This document shows, in pieces, positions 22,920-31,742 of a DNA stretch of 35,999 bases. The position numbers and the translations under genes were made by a program. This stretch comes from JBEIVB01 sp040374085. Lineage in GTDB: Bacteria; Bacteroidota; Bacteroidia; UBA4408. The stretch is from the NCBI GenBank assembly GCA_040374085.1, contig JBEIVB010000015.1, positions 1-35,999 on the forward strand, in the 5' to 3' direction. Below the pieces are notes generated by a model. The model was not told the origin of the DNA. It did no database searches and saw nothing but the letters and a program-made list of their open reading frames with translations. The number at the start of each line of letters is the position of its first letter. The stretch's first letter is position 1.

Positions 22920-24878
22920 TTATTGCTTCACCACACGCTGAACGGCAGTACCGTTGTCGGTGATGATTTGAAGCAAGTAAACCCCTTTGGTGATTCCGGA
23001 AAGGTCGATGTTGGTTTTCAAAACACCACCGTTGTTGCGGAAAGATTCGTTGTACACCGATTGACCGGAAAGGTTGGTCAAGCGAATCTGAGCACGCTCT
23101 TGCTTGAGGCCTTCAACTTCTACGGTGATCAAATCAGCCGCTGGGTTCGGGTAAACAGAACCGCTGAAGCCTGCACCCTGAAGGGTGGCAAAACCTGTGG
23201 TTCCATTCGGAGTAAGGTTGAACTGTGATTCGGTGATGGTAAGACCGTTCAAGAAGGTGTGTTGAACAGGCAATCCGTCATCAATGGTGCTGGTGCGGTT
23301 GCGGCTGTCGGTTGAAGTAGCCAAAATCTTGTACGTGCTGTCGTTCTTCAACATGATGTTGGAGAAGTACATCCAAAAGACTTTGCCACCAGTGGCAGCG
23401 TCTGCCTTGGTCATGTTCATGGTTGGGGTAACCTTGTTGGTTTCCACATTATAACCCTTCACGAATAAATCGGGGAAGAGGTTCTCTGTACCACCCCAAG
23501 TTGCAACATCGGTATCCATCCATCCATAGAACAAACGCTTGCCATCTGTGCTGCGGCTGATCTGCAAACGAGCATCCCATACGTCGTTTCCGGTTGAAGC
23601 AGTCCAGTAGCTGCTACCCGCCGAAACAGAGTCGGTTTGCAAGGAATCCAATACAATGGCATCCCATCCATTTGCTGTTGTGAAAACATCAAACAAAATG
23701 GATTTTTGAGAGGTCCAGGAATAGAACACGGAGTCAACAGATGCAGTAGATCCCGCACGAACGGAAGTTGCTATGTGGAGGTTATTTTGGTAGTCAACGG
23801 TAACGTCCCATCCCTGTCCTGCTGTGAATAAGGGGGATTTTGTGCCCTGGTTGTTGTCGCGCAAACGGCTAACGAGGTTGGTTACGTTGCGGAAATCGGT
23901 GTTGGTCATGTGCGTCCAAGTTTGTCCTGCATCGGTAGACTTATAGACAATCGGTCCAAAACCACGTTCAGGAGTAAGGGAGTCTTGTCCGGCCATTACA
24001 ATGTATCCGGTGTTGCCGTCCTGAGACCAAGCGGTGTGCGTGGTAGAGTAGATGTTACGGGAGCCGTCGGTTGGATCGATGGTAGCGGGGTGTTTGAACA
24101 AACGGGTAGACCAGTTGAATTTGTTGTTGGGAGCATCGAAGGTACCGGTGTTCAGAACGCCTCCGATGAAGCCCTGAGCCGCTGCAGTAGTAGCGTTGGC
24201 ATCAAGGTACTCAGCACCCATAACATAAACTTTTCCGTTGTCGGATGCCTGGAAACCAATGCGGGCAAAATCCTGTTTCTGGCCCGGATTGGTATTGTCC
24301 TGAATCACAGAGTCACGAAACTGTCCGTCAAGACGCTGGCTAGAGAAAAAGTTTCCTTGCCAGCTTGCACCCGGGTGCCATGGACCGCTGCCTACATGAA
24401 AGGCCTGGTTGGCGGTGGTGTTTCCGGGAGGATTGTAAAGCGTTCCGGAAGGATAGCGGCAAAGGTGAGTCTCATCGCTGATAACGGAACGGGCGGTATC
24501 CCATGCAGAACCGCCATCGGTTGAAACGGATACCTGAATGTAGCCTGAGTTACCTGGTCCATCGGCGTTTTTCCGTCGGGTAAAGGCCACCGTGTTGACT
24601 TGCTGGTTGGCCGTTAGGCAGTTCGACTCGGCAACCAAGGCCGTAAAAAGGTTGGGCGAGCTTCCAACTGGAATGCGGGTGATGGCCGAGCTGGAAATCA
24701 ACTGAGGGTTTTGCACCGGAGCCAGGTTCAATTGTGGCGTGGTGATTTGGTTCGGGTCCAATTTTTCGAAACGGCGAGGGTCACGAAATTTTTGCTTTGC
24801 AACTGCATTGCGCGGCGTGGTTGCCCAAGCAGAAAGGCCAGTGCCGATTGCGAGGACGAGGAGTACTGATTTTTTCAT
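22920..24878 (-). CDS. T9SS-sorted protein with BNR/sialidase-like repeats
   Basis: The 652 residues start with a signal peptide (1-19). Asp-box (BNR) type motifs S-x-D-x-G-x-x-W appear twice: VSVSTDGGSAWDTA and YKSTDAGQTWTHM, so the body is probably a beta-propeller like that of sialidases or photosynthesis-factor-type proteins. I see no convincing sialidase active site, so an enzymatic role is not claimed. The last 80 residues form a T9SS type A sorting domain (SGSVYPNPAADLITVEVEG, then LTNLSGQSVYNE and ITKGVYLLQI). It is a surface or secreted protein of unknown role. It has a strong promoter and terminator of its own, suggesting substantial expression. Confidence 0.88.
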   Translation of the reverse strand: MKKSVLLVLAIGTGLSAWATTPRNAVAKQKFRDPRRFEKLDPNQITTPQLNLAPVQNPQLISSSAITRIPVGSSPNLFTALVAESNCLTANQQVNTVAFTRRKNADGPGNSGYIQVSVSTDGGSAWDTARSVISDETHLCRYPSGTLYNPPGNTTANQAFHVGSGPWHPGASWQGNFFSSQRLDGQFRDSVIQDNTNPGQKQDFARIGFQASDNGKVYVMGAEYLDANATTAAAQGFIGGVLNTGTFDAPNNKFNWSTRLFKHPATIDPTDGSRNIYSTTHTAWSQDGNTGYIVMAGQDSLTPERGFGPIVYKSTDAGQTWTHMTNTDFRNVTNLVSRLRDNNQGTKSPLFTAGQGWDVTVDYQNNLHIATSVRAGSTASVDSVFYSWTSQKSILFDVFTTANGWDAIVLDSLQTDSVSAGSSYWTASTGNDVWDARLQISRSTDGKRLFYGWMDTDVATWGGTENLFPDLFVKGYNVETNKVTPTMNMTKADAATGGKVFWMYFSNIMLKNDSTYKILATSTDSRNRTSTIDDGLPVQHTFLNGLTITESQFNLTPNGTTGFATLQGAGFSGSVYPNPAADLITVEVEGLKQERAQIRLTNLSGQSVYNESFRNNGGVLKTNIDLSGITKGVYLLQIITDNGTAVQRVVKQ

Positions 24879-24910
24879 ATTGGAGGATTTGGTTGGTGAC
24901 AGTTTTGCGG

Positions 24911-24941
24911 CAAATTTATCTTTTGAAATGGTTCAAACAAA
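24911..24941 (-). promoter_or_regulatory. Full -33/-7 promoter: TTTG, 19 nt, TAAATTTG
   Basis: TTTG at 24941-24938 and an exact TAnnTTTG box at 24918-24911 are separated by 19 nt, the classic Bacteroidota arrangement. The box is 32 nt before the ATG at 24878, leaving an ordinary 5' leader. Confidence 0.85.
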
Positions 24942-24959
24942 CAAGATGTTACACAATCG

Positions 24960-26930
24960 TTAATTCTTCTTGCCTTGAAGCCAAGCTGAGAGGCAAATAA
25001 ACCGGAACCACCGTCCGTTATCGGCTTCTGCCGGTGGGAGGCCAGCTAAGGTTTGGGCCAGCTTTTCCGGTGATGCGGCCAAATAAGGACGCAGTTGTTC
25101 TGAATTGAGATACGTTTCCCATTTGCTTTTGGTTAACCCATACCACATTTTGTGAGGCGTAACGAACCCCATTTTATCTCGGCGAGCGGTTATGGCTTTG
25201 GGCAATATGGGTTGGAGGGCATCACGGAGTAAGGCCTTGCCCCTACCCGCCTCAAAGCGCTCTCTTCCCGAAAGGCTCTCAGCAAAGGCCAACATAGCCG
25301 GGCTATCGGAGAATGGGGTACGCGATTCCACCGAAAACCGCATGGAGCAGCGGTCTTCGCATTTCAAATAGCGCTTGAGTGCACCGCGGTGGGTTTCCTC
25401 GCGCAGACCCTCAGATAAGTTCATGGGCATTGAGGCATGCCATCGGCTTCTAAAAGCCTCCCGAAAATCTGGGTTTACAAACCTCAGATGAGGAAAGCGT
25501 TGAATTAGGGTGTTTTGCAGAAGTCGGCGGTTCTGAATGATGCGATCGATGCCGTGAACCAAAAAGGGTTTATATGCTCCTGCGGGGTGTTGCAGTGCCG
25601 CCCAGCCGGTAAGCGGGAAAAGGGGTTTTTGTGCTGCCTGCCCCCAGCCGTACCAAATCAAATGATGTGGGTATCCGCCAAAGAGCTCATCGCCTCCTTG
25701 TCCATCCAGCACCACGCGTATGCCGTGTTCTCCAATGCGGCGCATGAGGCTGTATTGGGCGTAGGTGCTGGTAGACCAAATGGGAATGTCCTGGGACCAA
25801 ACCAAATCGTCGAAATCGTTTACCAGGCCCTCTGCGGTTGGGGTAACGGCGTGGTATTGCGCGTGTGCAGCCTGCGCCACTTCGCGGGCGTAGACGGATT
25901 CGTCTATGGGCAAGCCCTCAAAGGCCGCCGTAAAAACAGGGAGTGGAGTGTAAGCGCCCATACTCCGGCGCATGAGGGCCACCAGGGCAGAGCTGTCGAG
26001 CCCCCCGCTGAGGCAGCTGCCTACGGGCACATCGGAGCGCAATCGTAAGGTAACGGCTTCTTGCAGCACCTCCAGCAAGGCGGATGCGCGCTGCGGAGTG
26101 GGTGCACTGCCTGCTCGATCGGCTACCGAGCCTGGTTCAAAGCGATACCAGGGCATAATCTTGGGCTGATGATCGCGCGCAGAAACGACCAGAGCATCGC
26201 CCGGAAAAAGCTCCATTAAACCGTGAAAGAACCCTTCCTCTTCATGCTCCAATCTGCCCGCCACCAAATAATCCCAAACGGCTTCCTGGCGCAAGCGCAG
26301 GTCGAAACCCAAGGTGCCTTGCAAGCTGTGCAGGGCTTTCTGCTCCGAGGCAAAGGCAAAACCGGCAGGATGATGTATATAATAAAAAGGCTTTACCCCT
26401 AAGCGGTCACGAGCCGCGGTAAGGGTTTGGGTATGGGAGTCGTAGAGGGCGAAGGCAAACATGCCGTCGAAACGGTCTAAGGCTTGCACACCCTCGCGCA
26501 ACAGCCATTGAAAGGCCACTTCGGCATCGGTTTCTCCTACCCACGCTATGCCTTCGTTGCCCAACTGCTGCTTCAACTCTTTGTAGTTATAAATCTCGCC
26601 GTTGAACACAAACCAATAACGCCCACTTGCATCGGCAAAAGGCTGATGCCCGTTGGTGCTGAGGTCGATGATGGAGAGACGGCGATGGAGCAAGGCACCT
26701 TGAATGGATGGTGGCGGCTCGCCGGCTATGCGGTGATGAGGCGCAGATGGATGGGGAACGATGCTGGGCGTGGCGGCAGTCCTCAATGGTGTGGCTTCTG
26801 TACCTCCAAAAACCACCAGTCCCTCTCCATCGGGGCCGCGGTGCTCCATGATTTTTCCCATGGTCAGGACCTTCTCCACGATGGGCACATCGGTGGGCAA
26901 CCAACTCAAGTATCCGGCTATTCCACACAT
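24960..26930 (-). CDS. Asparagine synthase (glutamine-hydrolysing) family amidotransferase
   Basis: The 656-residue protein has Cys2 (MCGIAGYL) as the glutaminase nucleophile, HRGPDGEG (30-37), HRRLSIIDLSTNGHQP, NGEIYNY and RDRLGVKPFYY in the N-terminal domain. The synthetase domain has SGGLDSSALVALM (308-320, ATP pyrophosphatase loop) and LDGQGGDELFGGYPHH. About 36 residues (42-77, Pro/Ala/His-rich) are inserted between HRGPDGEG and the HRRLS strand, longer than usual. Relatives in surface polysaccharide loci amidate sugar acids rather than making free asparagine; its place in an operon with a flippase and a glycosyltransferase favours that here, but the sequence does not prove it. It starts 4 bp after the flippase stop. 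Confidence 0.9.
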   Translation of the reverse strand: MCGIAGYLSWLPTDVPIVEKVLTMGKIMEHRGPDGEGLVVFGGTEATPLRTAATPSIVPHPSAPHHRIAGEPPPSIQGALLHRRLSIIDLSTNGHQPFADASGRYWFVFNGEIYNYKELKQQLGNEGIAWVGETDAEVAFQWLLREGVQALDRFDGMFAFALYDSHTQTLTAARDRLGVKPFYYIHHPAGFAFASEQKALHSLQGTLGFDLRLRQEAVWDYLVAGRLEHEEEGFFHGLMELFPGDALVVSARDHQPKIMPWYRFEPGSVADRAGSAPTPQRASALLEVLQEAVTLRLRSDVPVGSCLSGGLDSSALVALMRRSMGAYTPLPVFTAAFEGLPIDESVYAREVAQAAHAQYHAVTPTAEGLVNDFDDLVWSQDIPIWSTSTYAQYSLMRRIGEHGIRVVLDGQGGDELFGGYPHHLIWYGWGQAAQKPLFPLTGWAALQHPAGAYKPFLVHGIDRIIQNRRLLQNTLIQRFPHLRFVNPDFREAFRSRWHASMPMNLSEGLREETHRGALKRYLKCEDRCSMRFSVESRTPFSDSPAMLAFAESLSGRERFEAGRGKALLRDALQPILPKAITARRDKMGFVTPHKMWYGLTKSKWETYLNSEQLRPYLAASPEKLAQTLAGLPPAEADNGRWFRFICLSAWLQGKKN

Positions 26931-26934
26931 GCCT

Positions 26935-28188
26935 TTAGCTTTTAAAAGGGTGATGAAAACGGAACAAACCGGGCAACCAAACCCGCAGTGGGCGTGCTTC
27001 TTCTATATGCAAACGGTGCAAGAGAAAAACCAGTTGAGACAAAAAGGCCAAAGCCGAAGCCAACAGGGCACCGCTCTCGTGCAGGATGGGTATGAGCAAC
27101 CCGGCAGCCACAAGGTTCACGGCTAAGGCCACCCCACTGCCCGCCGCACAAATATGAAACCGACCCGAACCGGAGAAGTAATGGCTGATGATGGTGGTGA
27201 GGGCCAGAAGCCATACAGAAGGTGCATAAAACCGCATGAGCGTAGAAATTCCGTTGAAGCTGTTGCCCAACAGCTGCTCCCACAGTTCAGATGGGATGGC
27301 CAGGAGCACCAACAGGCCGAATGCCGCTCCCCACGCGCCCCAGCCCGTCATGCGGTAGGTGGCCATTCTACGCTCGCTTGCCCCGCCGCTGTGCACGGCA
27401 AGTTGCGCATACAACACCAAAGAAATGGAGTTATAAACCAAAAGCACAGATTCGGTTAAAGTAACGGCGGTGGTGTAGCACCCCAATTCGGACTTGGTTA
27501 CGGTGCGGTTGAGTAGATAAAACGTGATGCGGGTAGCTGCCAGATGCGCCAGATTGGCCACAGTTACCCAACCCCCAACCCGCAGCAAACGGGGCAGTGG
27601 CAACATATCCGGAGCCCGGGGCACACCATCGGTCCCCAAACTGAGCGAGAGACCGGTAAGCAAGGCCATGGCTCCAAAACCCACCATAAGACTAATCATA
27701 TAGGCTTCTACATCGTTCCAACCCATACCAAAACAAAACCAGGCGAGGAGCCCGATCTGAAGGGCGTTCTGCACCACCAGCAAGAGATGGGTGTGCACAA
27801 GCCTTCCTTTGGCTATAAGCCATTGCTGATGAAACGTGGCCATGCCTTGCAGAAGGGTGATGACCCAGAGTTGAAAGGCAAAACCCGCGGGCAGCATTTC
27901 GAGGGCGGCAAACACCGCCGCGCATACCGAAGCTGCAGCCAGCACCCATCCGTAGCCGGTGAGCCAGAGGCGGCGGGGAGAAAAGTGCGCTGCCTCTACC
28001 ACAAGAGCCGGCCCCACCACCCATTCCGATACCAAGGCTACGGCAGCGGTACATAAGGTGAAAAGCGCCAACACCGCTCTTGCCTCCGCACCCATCTCGT
28101 GGGAGGTGATGAGGAGGTTAAGGAGTCCAACAGCCGCTCCAAAAGAACGGGCCAGAAAGGTGAGGCTGATGCGTTTCCAGTTTTTCAT
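26935..28188 (-). CDS. Polysaccharide flippase (Wzx/MATE-like membrane protein)
   Basis: The 417-residue protein has about twelve hydrophobic segments and short loops. It starts MKNWKRISLTFLARSFGAAV, with an N-terminal repeat-domain pattern LLITSHEMGAEARAVLALFT as in Wzx-type lipid-linked oligosaccharide flippases of the MOP superfamily. The usual middle feature, VTKSELGCYTTAVTLTESVL, is present. It would carry an undecaprenyl-linked repeat unit across the inner membrane. The start codon overlaps the upstream glycosyltransferase stop as ATGA and the stop lies 4 bp before the asparagine synthase family gene, so all are one operon. Confidence 0.87.
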   Translation of the reverse strand: MKNWKRISLTFLARSFGAAVGLLNLLITSHEMGAEARAVLALFTLCTAAVALVSEWVVGPALVVEAAHFSPRRLWLTGYGWVLAAASVCAAVFAALEMLPAGFAFQLWVITLLQGMATFHQQWLIAKGRLVHTHLLLVVQNALQIGLLAWFCFGMGWNDVEAYMISLMVGFGAMALLTGLSLSLGTDGVPRAPDMLPLPRLLRVGGWVTVANLAHLAATRITFYLLNRTVTKSELGCYTTAVTLTESVLLVYNSISLVLYAQLAVHSGGASERRMATYRMTGWGAWGAAFGLLVLLAIPSELWEQLLGNSFNGISTLMRFYAPSVWLLALTTIISHYFSGSGRFHICAAGSGVALAVNLVAAGLLIPILHESGALLASALAFLSQLVFLLHRLHIEEARPLRVWLPGLFRFHHPFKS

Positions 28189-29360
28189 AACGCCCTCCCT
28201 AATGCCTGTTCGTAGGCGGCCATCAATTGCCGGCCGATCTGCTCCGGAGAGAACCTTTGCCGCAAAGCCACGGAATTTCTCGGCACCATAGGCTCGGGCA
28301 GAGTAAGCACGGATTCTATGGCATGCTCTAAGGCATCTTCATCGCCGGGCTCCACCAACAGACCATCGCCTTCTTGCAGCCATTCGGGTATGCCTCCGGT
28401 GCGCGTGGCCACCACCGGGAGACCGGCGCCTACCGCCTCGGCCAGCACACACGAAAAGGTCTCGAACCAACTGAACATAACCATGAGGTGGGCAGATGCA
28501 TACTCCTCTGCAAGGGCTGCCGGGGGCAGGAACCCCAAAAAATGGGCGTGGGCATCGAGTCCTAAACGTTGCGCAACCTGCTGAAGATGAGGGCGCTCTG
28601 GATGATCGCCCGCCAGGCGCAACTGTATTTTATAACCTTTTTGTATGAGGCGCTGAACCACCCGCAGCAGGCCGCTTACGTTTTTCTCGTGATCGTTTAA
28701 GGCCGATACGTGAAGCAAACGAAATGGAGGTCCGGCTTGTGGCGGCCGGGTGCGCAAGGGAAACGCTGCCCCATCTACCACGTTGGGTACCACGCAAAAG
28801 GGTCCGGCTACGCCGCGCTGCCTCATGGCAGAGGCCAGATGCTCCGAAACGGGCAACACCAGAGCGGCCCGAGCCAGGGCCCAGCGGGTGGGCATGCGCA
28901 CCCAGAGTGGATCGAACCGGCCGTCTTGGGGATAATAACCCGACCACTGTTCCGATATGATAAGAGGAACTTTATAGCGTCTGCTTACCCACCAAGCCAA
29001 AACACCCAGGGGAAAAGCAATGTGCAAATGCAACAGGGCGGGCTTGCCGGTTTTTTCTTCCAGTAGGCGAAAGGCCATACGATAGGCCCTTATCCAGCGG
29101 GGAAAGCGCAGCAGCAAGGACCAAAACGGAAGGGTGCGCGCACTCCTCTTGTAGGTAACCAAGACCTCGGTGAGGGTGCCTGTGGTGTTGATCTGAACGC
29201 GGTAAGGCTCCGACTGATGCACATTGCCACCGGCTACCGCCACACCCACAGGGCCAAAGAGAGATGCCGCAAGGGCTTGGCGACGAATGAACAACCCATG
29301 CCCGGGCTTCTCCGGGGTTGGGTACCACCCACTCATCATCCACACCACACGCTGAGCCAT
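28185..29360 (-). CDS. Glycosyltransferase family 4
   Basis: The protein is 391 residues from the ATG at 29360. The N-terminal domain has MMSGWYPTPEKPGHGLFIRR, a typical GT4 glycine loop, then LLHLHIAFPLGVLAWW and VPLIISEQWSGYY. The C-terminal domain has FRLLHVSALNDHEKNVSGLL and the donor-binding FSWFETFSCVLAEAVGAGLP, with the E-x7-E spacing of retaining GT4 enzymes. A TTG-type start at 29411 would overlap the preceding dioxygenase gene by 32 bp; the ATG at 29360 leaves a 19-bp gap. It is the second gene of the operon at 24960-30537. Confidence 0.9.
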   Translation of the reverse strand: MAQRVVWMMSGWYPTPEKPGHGLFIRRQALAASLFGPVGVAVAGGNVHQSEPYRVQINTTGTLTEVLVTYKRSARTLPFWSLLLRFPRWIRAYRMAFRLLEEKTGKPALLHLHIAFPLGVLAWWVSRRYKVPLIISEQWSGYYPQDGRFDPLWVRMPTRWALARAALVLPVSEHLASAMRQRGVAGPFCVVPNVVDGAAFPLRTRPPQAGPPFRLLHVSALNDHEKNVSGLLRVVQRLIQKGYKIQLRLAGDHPERPHLQQVAQRLGLDAHAHFLGFLPPAALAEEYASAHLMVMFSWFETFSCVLAEAVGAGLPVVATRTGGIPEWLQEGDGLLVEPGDEDALEHAIESVLTLPEPMVPRNSVALRQRFSPEQIGRQLMAAYEQALGRAL

Positions 29361-29379
29361 GCCCCCTTTGGGGTTGGAA

Positions 29380-30537
29380 TTATTCAAGCCAAGATTGGAA
29401 GTAACGGCCATCGTCGATGCGCATGGCCTCTTCGGTTACCATCAACGGTCGGAAGGTATCCACCATCACCGCCAGCTCGTCGGTTTGGGTTTTGCCAATG
29501 CTGCGCTCGTATGCACCCGGATGCGGACCGTGCGGTATGCCACCCGGATGGAAAGAGATGTGACCCGGTGCCACGTCGTTGCGGCTCATAAAATCGCCGT
29601 CTACATAATACAGCAGTTCGTCGGAATCGATGTTGCTGTGGTTGTAGGGAGCCGGAATGGATTTGGGATGGTAATCGTAGAGGCGGGGACAAAACGAACA
29701 CACCACAAAGTTGTGGGCCTCAAATTGCTGATGCACCGGTGGGGGCTGATGCACGCGTCCGGTTATAGGTTCAAAATTATGAATGGAAATGCCCCAAGGA
29801 TAATTGTACCCATCCCAACCTACCACATCAAACGGATGAGAGGCGTACACGAAATCATAGAGCTCTTGTTGCTTTTTGATTTTCATCAGAAACTCCCCTT
29901 TCTGATCGAACGTTTCGAGATCCTGCGGAAGCTTAAAATCGCGCTCGCAAAAAGGGGCGTGCTCCAGGTGTTGTCCAACCGAATTTTTGTATCGCTTGGG
30001 CGTGAAAATAGGGCTGAAACTCTCTACGATGAACAAGCGGTTATCGGCATCGTTGAAATGGATTTGATAAATCATCCCCCTTGGCACCACAAGATAATCG
30101 CCGTATTCAAAAGGGATGTTGCCCAGAAGGGTTTTGAGCACCCCACTGCCCTTGTGCACGAAAATAAGCTCATCGGCATCGGCATTTTTATAATGATAAT
30201 CCGTTAGGCTGTTCTGGGGTGCAGCCAGAGAAATATGCAAATCGTTGTTGCAAAAAATGGTTTTGCGCGCATCGAGGTAATCGGCTTCGGGCGTAACCTG
30301 AAAGCCTTTCAGCCTCAGCGACTTCAACGTCTTGGCGTGGGCAATCTTGGGGGCAACGCTGCGCTGACCGAGGATGGCCTTAACCTGGGTGGGACGGTGT
30401 GCGTGATACAGCAGCGAAGATGTACCGTGAAACCCTTCGGTGCCGAAGAGCTGCTCGTAATACAAGTTTCCATCGGGCTTAAAAAAAGTGGTGTGGCGTT
30501 TTGGAGGAAGTTGGCCGAGACGGTGGTAGATGGGCAT
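29380..30537 (-). CDS. hmgA: Homogentisate 1,2-dioxygenase family protein
   Basis: The 385-residue cupin protein matches the short homogentisate dioxygenase form common in Bacteroidota: MPIYHRLGQLPPKRHT at the N-terminus, GTSSLLYHAHRPTQVK, ADADELIFVHKGSGVLKTLL, YGDYLVVPRGMIYQIHF, and SHPFDVVGWDGYNYPWGIS. Iron ligands should be the His and Glu of APYNHSNIDSDELLYYVDG and the His of HPGGIPHGPHPG. The enzyme opens the ring of homogentisate to maleylacetoacetate in tyrosine and phenylalanine breakdown. No other gene of that pathway is in the window; instead it heads an operon with glycan genes, 19 bp before a GT4 gene. It could be a related dioxygenase with another substrate. Confidence 0.9.
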   Translation of the reverse strand: MPIYHRLGQLPPKRHTTFFKPDGNLYYEQLFGTEGFHGTSSLLYHAHRPTQVKAILGQRSVAPKIAHAKTLKSLRLKGFQVTPEADYLDARKTIFCNNDLHISLAAPQNSLTDYHYKNADADELIFVHKGSGVLKTLLGNIPFEYGDYLVVPRGMIYQIHFNDADNRLFIVESFSPIFTPKRYKNSVGQHLEHAPFCERDFKLPQDLETFDQKGEFLMKIKKQQELYDFVYASHPFDVVGWDGYNYPWGISIHNFEPITGRVHQPPPVHQQFEAHNFVVCSFCPRLYDYHPKSIPAPYNHSNIDSDELLYYVDGDFMSRNDVAPGHISFHPGGIPHGPHPGAYERSIGKTQTDELAVMVDTFRPLMVTEEAMRIDDGRYFQSWLE

Positions 30538-30556
30538 GCGAATGAATTTGAAAACT

Positions 30557-30564
30557 CAAAATTA
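30557..30564 (-). promoter_or_regulatory. -7 box TAATTTTG of the dioxygenase operon
   Basis: Exact TAnnTTTG match, 19 nt before the ATG at 30537. Only three bases separate it from a box on the other strand at 30568-30575, so the two divergent promoters would compete. Confidence 0.6.
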
Positions 30565-30567
30565 GCG

Positions 30568-30575
30568 TATTTTTG
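30568..30575 (+). promoter_or_regulatory. -7 box TATTTTTG before the divergent glycosyltransferase
   Basis: Exact TAnnTTTG match. Its last three bases are the TTG at 30573 that is the only standard start codon for the gene, which makes either the box or that start doubtful. Confidence 0.5.
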
Positions 30576-31742
30576 GCAACCACACCTCAAGCCCTCATCC
30601 CCCTGGAAATCGTTGTAAACGCGCGTTTGTTGTTGCCCGGAAAGCTCGAGGGCATTGGGCGCTTCACCTATGAAGTGGTGCGGCGCCTTGCGGCAGACCA
30701 TCCCCAAGATCACTTCTATCTGTTGTTTGACCGGGTGGTGGAATGGCCCGAGTTGGAATTTGATAACGTTACCCCTGTGGTAATGGGTCCTCAGGCGCGG
30801 CACCCCCTCTTGTTTTGGTGGTGGTTTGAGCACAGCGTGGGCACGTTTCTGAACCGCATAAAACCCGATGTGTTCTTTTCTCCGGACGGCTACCTCAGCC
30901 TTCGCGCCTCCTGCCCGCAACTGGCTGTGATGCACGACCTCAACTTCCGGCATCATCCCGAATACGTGCCTTGGCTGGTGGGCAAATACTACAACCACTT
31001 CTTTCCGCGTTTTGCGCGAAAAGCCACGCGCATTGCCACGGTGTCTGAGTATTCTGCCTCCGACATTGCCTCTTCCTACGGCATAGATCACGGGCGCATC
31101 GATGTGGTGGGCAACGGTGTGAGCGAGCAATTCATTCCGGTTGCCGAGCCGGTGCGCGCTCAGGTGCGCGTACGCTTCAGCAAGGGGCTTCCCTACTTTT
31201 TGTTTGTGGGCTCATTGCATCCGCGCAAAAACCTAGATGGACTGCTGACTGCCTTTGCCCACTTCCGCTCTCAACATCCCGAACCCATAGGGCTCGTTGT
31301 GGCCGGTGCTACCTACTTCCTTCCGGCCTCTACCAAGGTTTTGATGGAGCAGCACCCCTATAAACAAGACATTGTATTTACCGGCAGAACATCGGAAACC
31401 GATTTGGCCCTGCTGATGGGCAGTGCCCTTGCCTTAACCTACTTTCCGCATTTCGAGGGGTTTGGCATACCCATACTCGAGGCCTTCGCTTGCGGTACAC
31501 CGGTGGCCTGTTCCAACACCACCTCCATGCCCGAGGTAGCCGGAGATGGGGCCTTGCTGGCCGATCCAAAAAACCCACAGGACATGGCTAGGTGCATGCA
31601 GCAGTTGGCCACGGACAGCGGTTTGCGCCAGCGTCTGGTGGAGGCCGGCATGCAACGTCTTAAACACTACCGTTGGGACCTCACCGCAGAGGCGGTCTAC
31701 CGCAGCCTTTGCCAAACCGCTCAAACAAAGGCCCATGCGTAG
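30573..31742 (+). CDS. Glycosyltransferase family 4
   Basis: The protein is up to 389 residues. Recognisable parts are IVVNARLLLPGKLEGIGRFT (first strand and acceptor loop), QLAVMHDLNFRHHPEYVPW, then RIATVSEYSASDIASSYGI, FLFVGSLHPRKNLDGLLTAF and the donor site YFPHFEGFGIPILEAFACGT with the GT4 E-x7-E motif. The start given is the TTG at 30573, but that codon lies inside a -7 box; the CTG at 30603 would begin just before IVVNARLL, where relatives usually start. It heads a run with rnhB, a GT2 gene and a YfhO gene, and is divergent from the dioxygenase. Confidence 0.88.
   Translation: MATTPQALIPLEIVVNARLLLPGKLEGIGRFTYEVVRRLAADHPQDHFYLLFDRVVEWPELEFDNVTPVVMGPQARHPLLFWWWFEHSVGTFLNRIKPDVFFSPDGYLSLRASCPQLAVMHDLNFRHHPEYVPWLVGKYYNHFFPRFARKATRIATVSEYSASDIASSYGIDHGRIDVVGNGVSEQFIPVAEPVRAQVRVRFSKGLPYFLFVGSLHPRKNLDGLLTAFAHFRSQHPEPIGLVVAGATYFLPASTKVLMEQHPYKQDIVFTGRTSETDLALLMGSALALTYFPHFEGFGIPILEAFACGTPVACSNTTSMPEVAGDGALLADPKNPQDMARCMQQLATDSGLRQRLVEAGMQRLKHYRWDLTAEAVYRSLCQTAQTKAHA

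Noticed and set aside
22920..24878. Calling the BNR-repeat protein a sialidase
   Set aside because: Only two Asp-box-like motifs are visible and no arginine triad or Tyr/Glu active-site pattern could be identified.
29359..30207. 282-codon plus-strand open frame opposite the dioxygenase
   Set aside because: It is the antisense shadow of a strongly conserved enzyme gene and has no domain of its own.
30324..31130. 268-codon minus-strand open frame across the divergent promoter region
   Set aside because: It covers both divergent promoters and the antisense of a clear GT4 gene, with no family resemblance.
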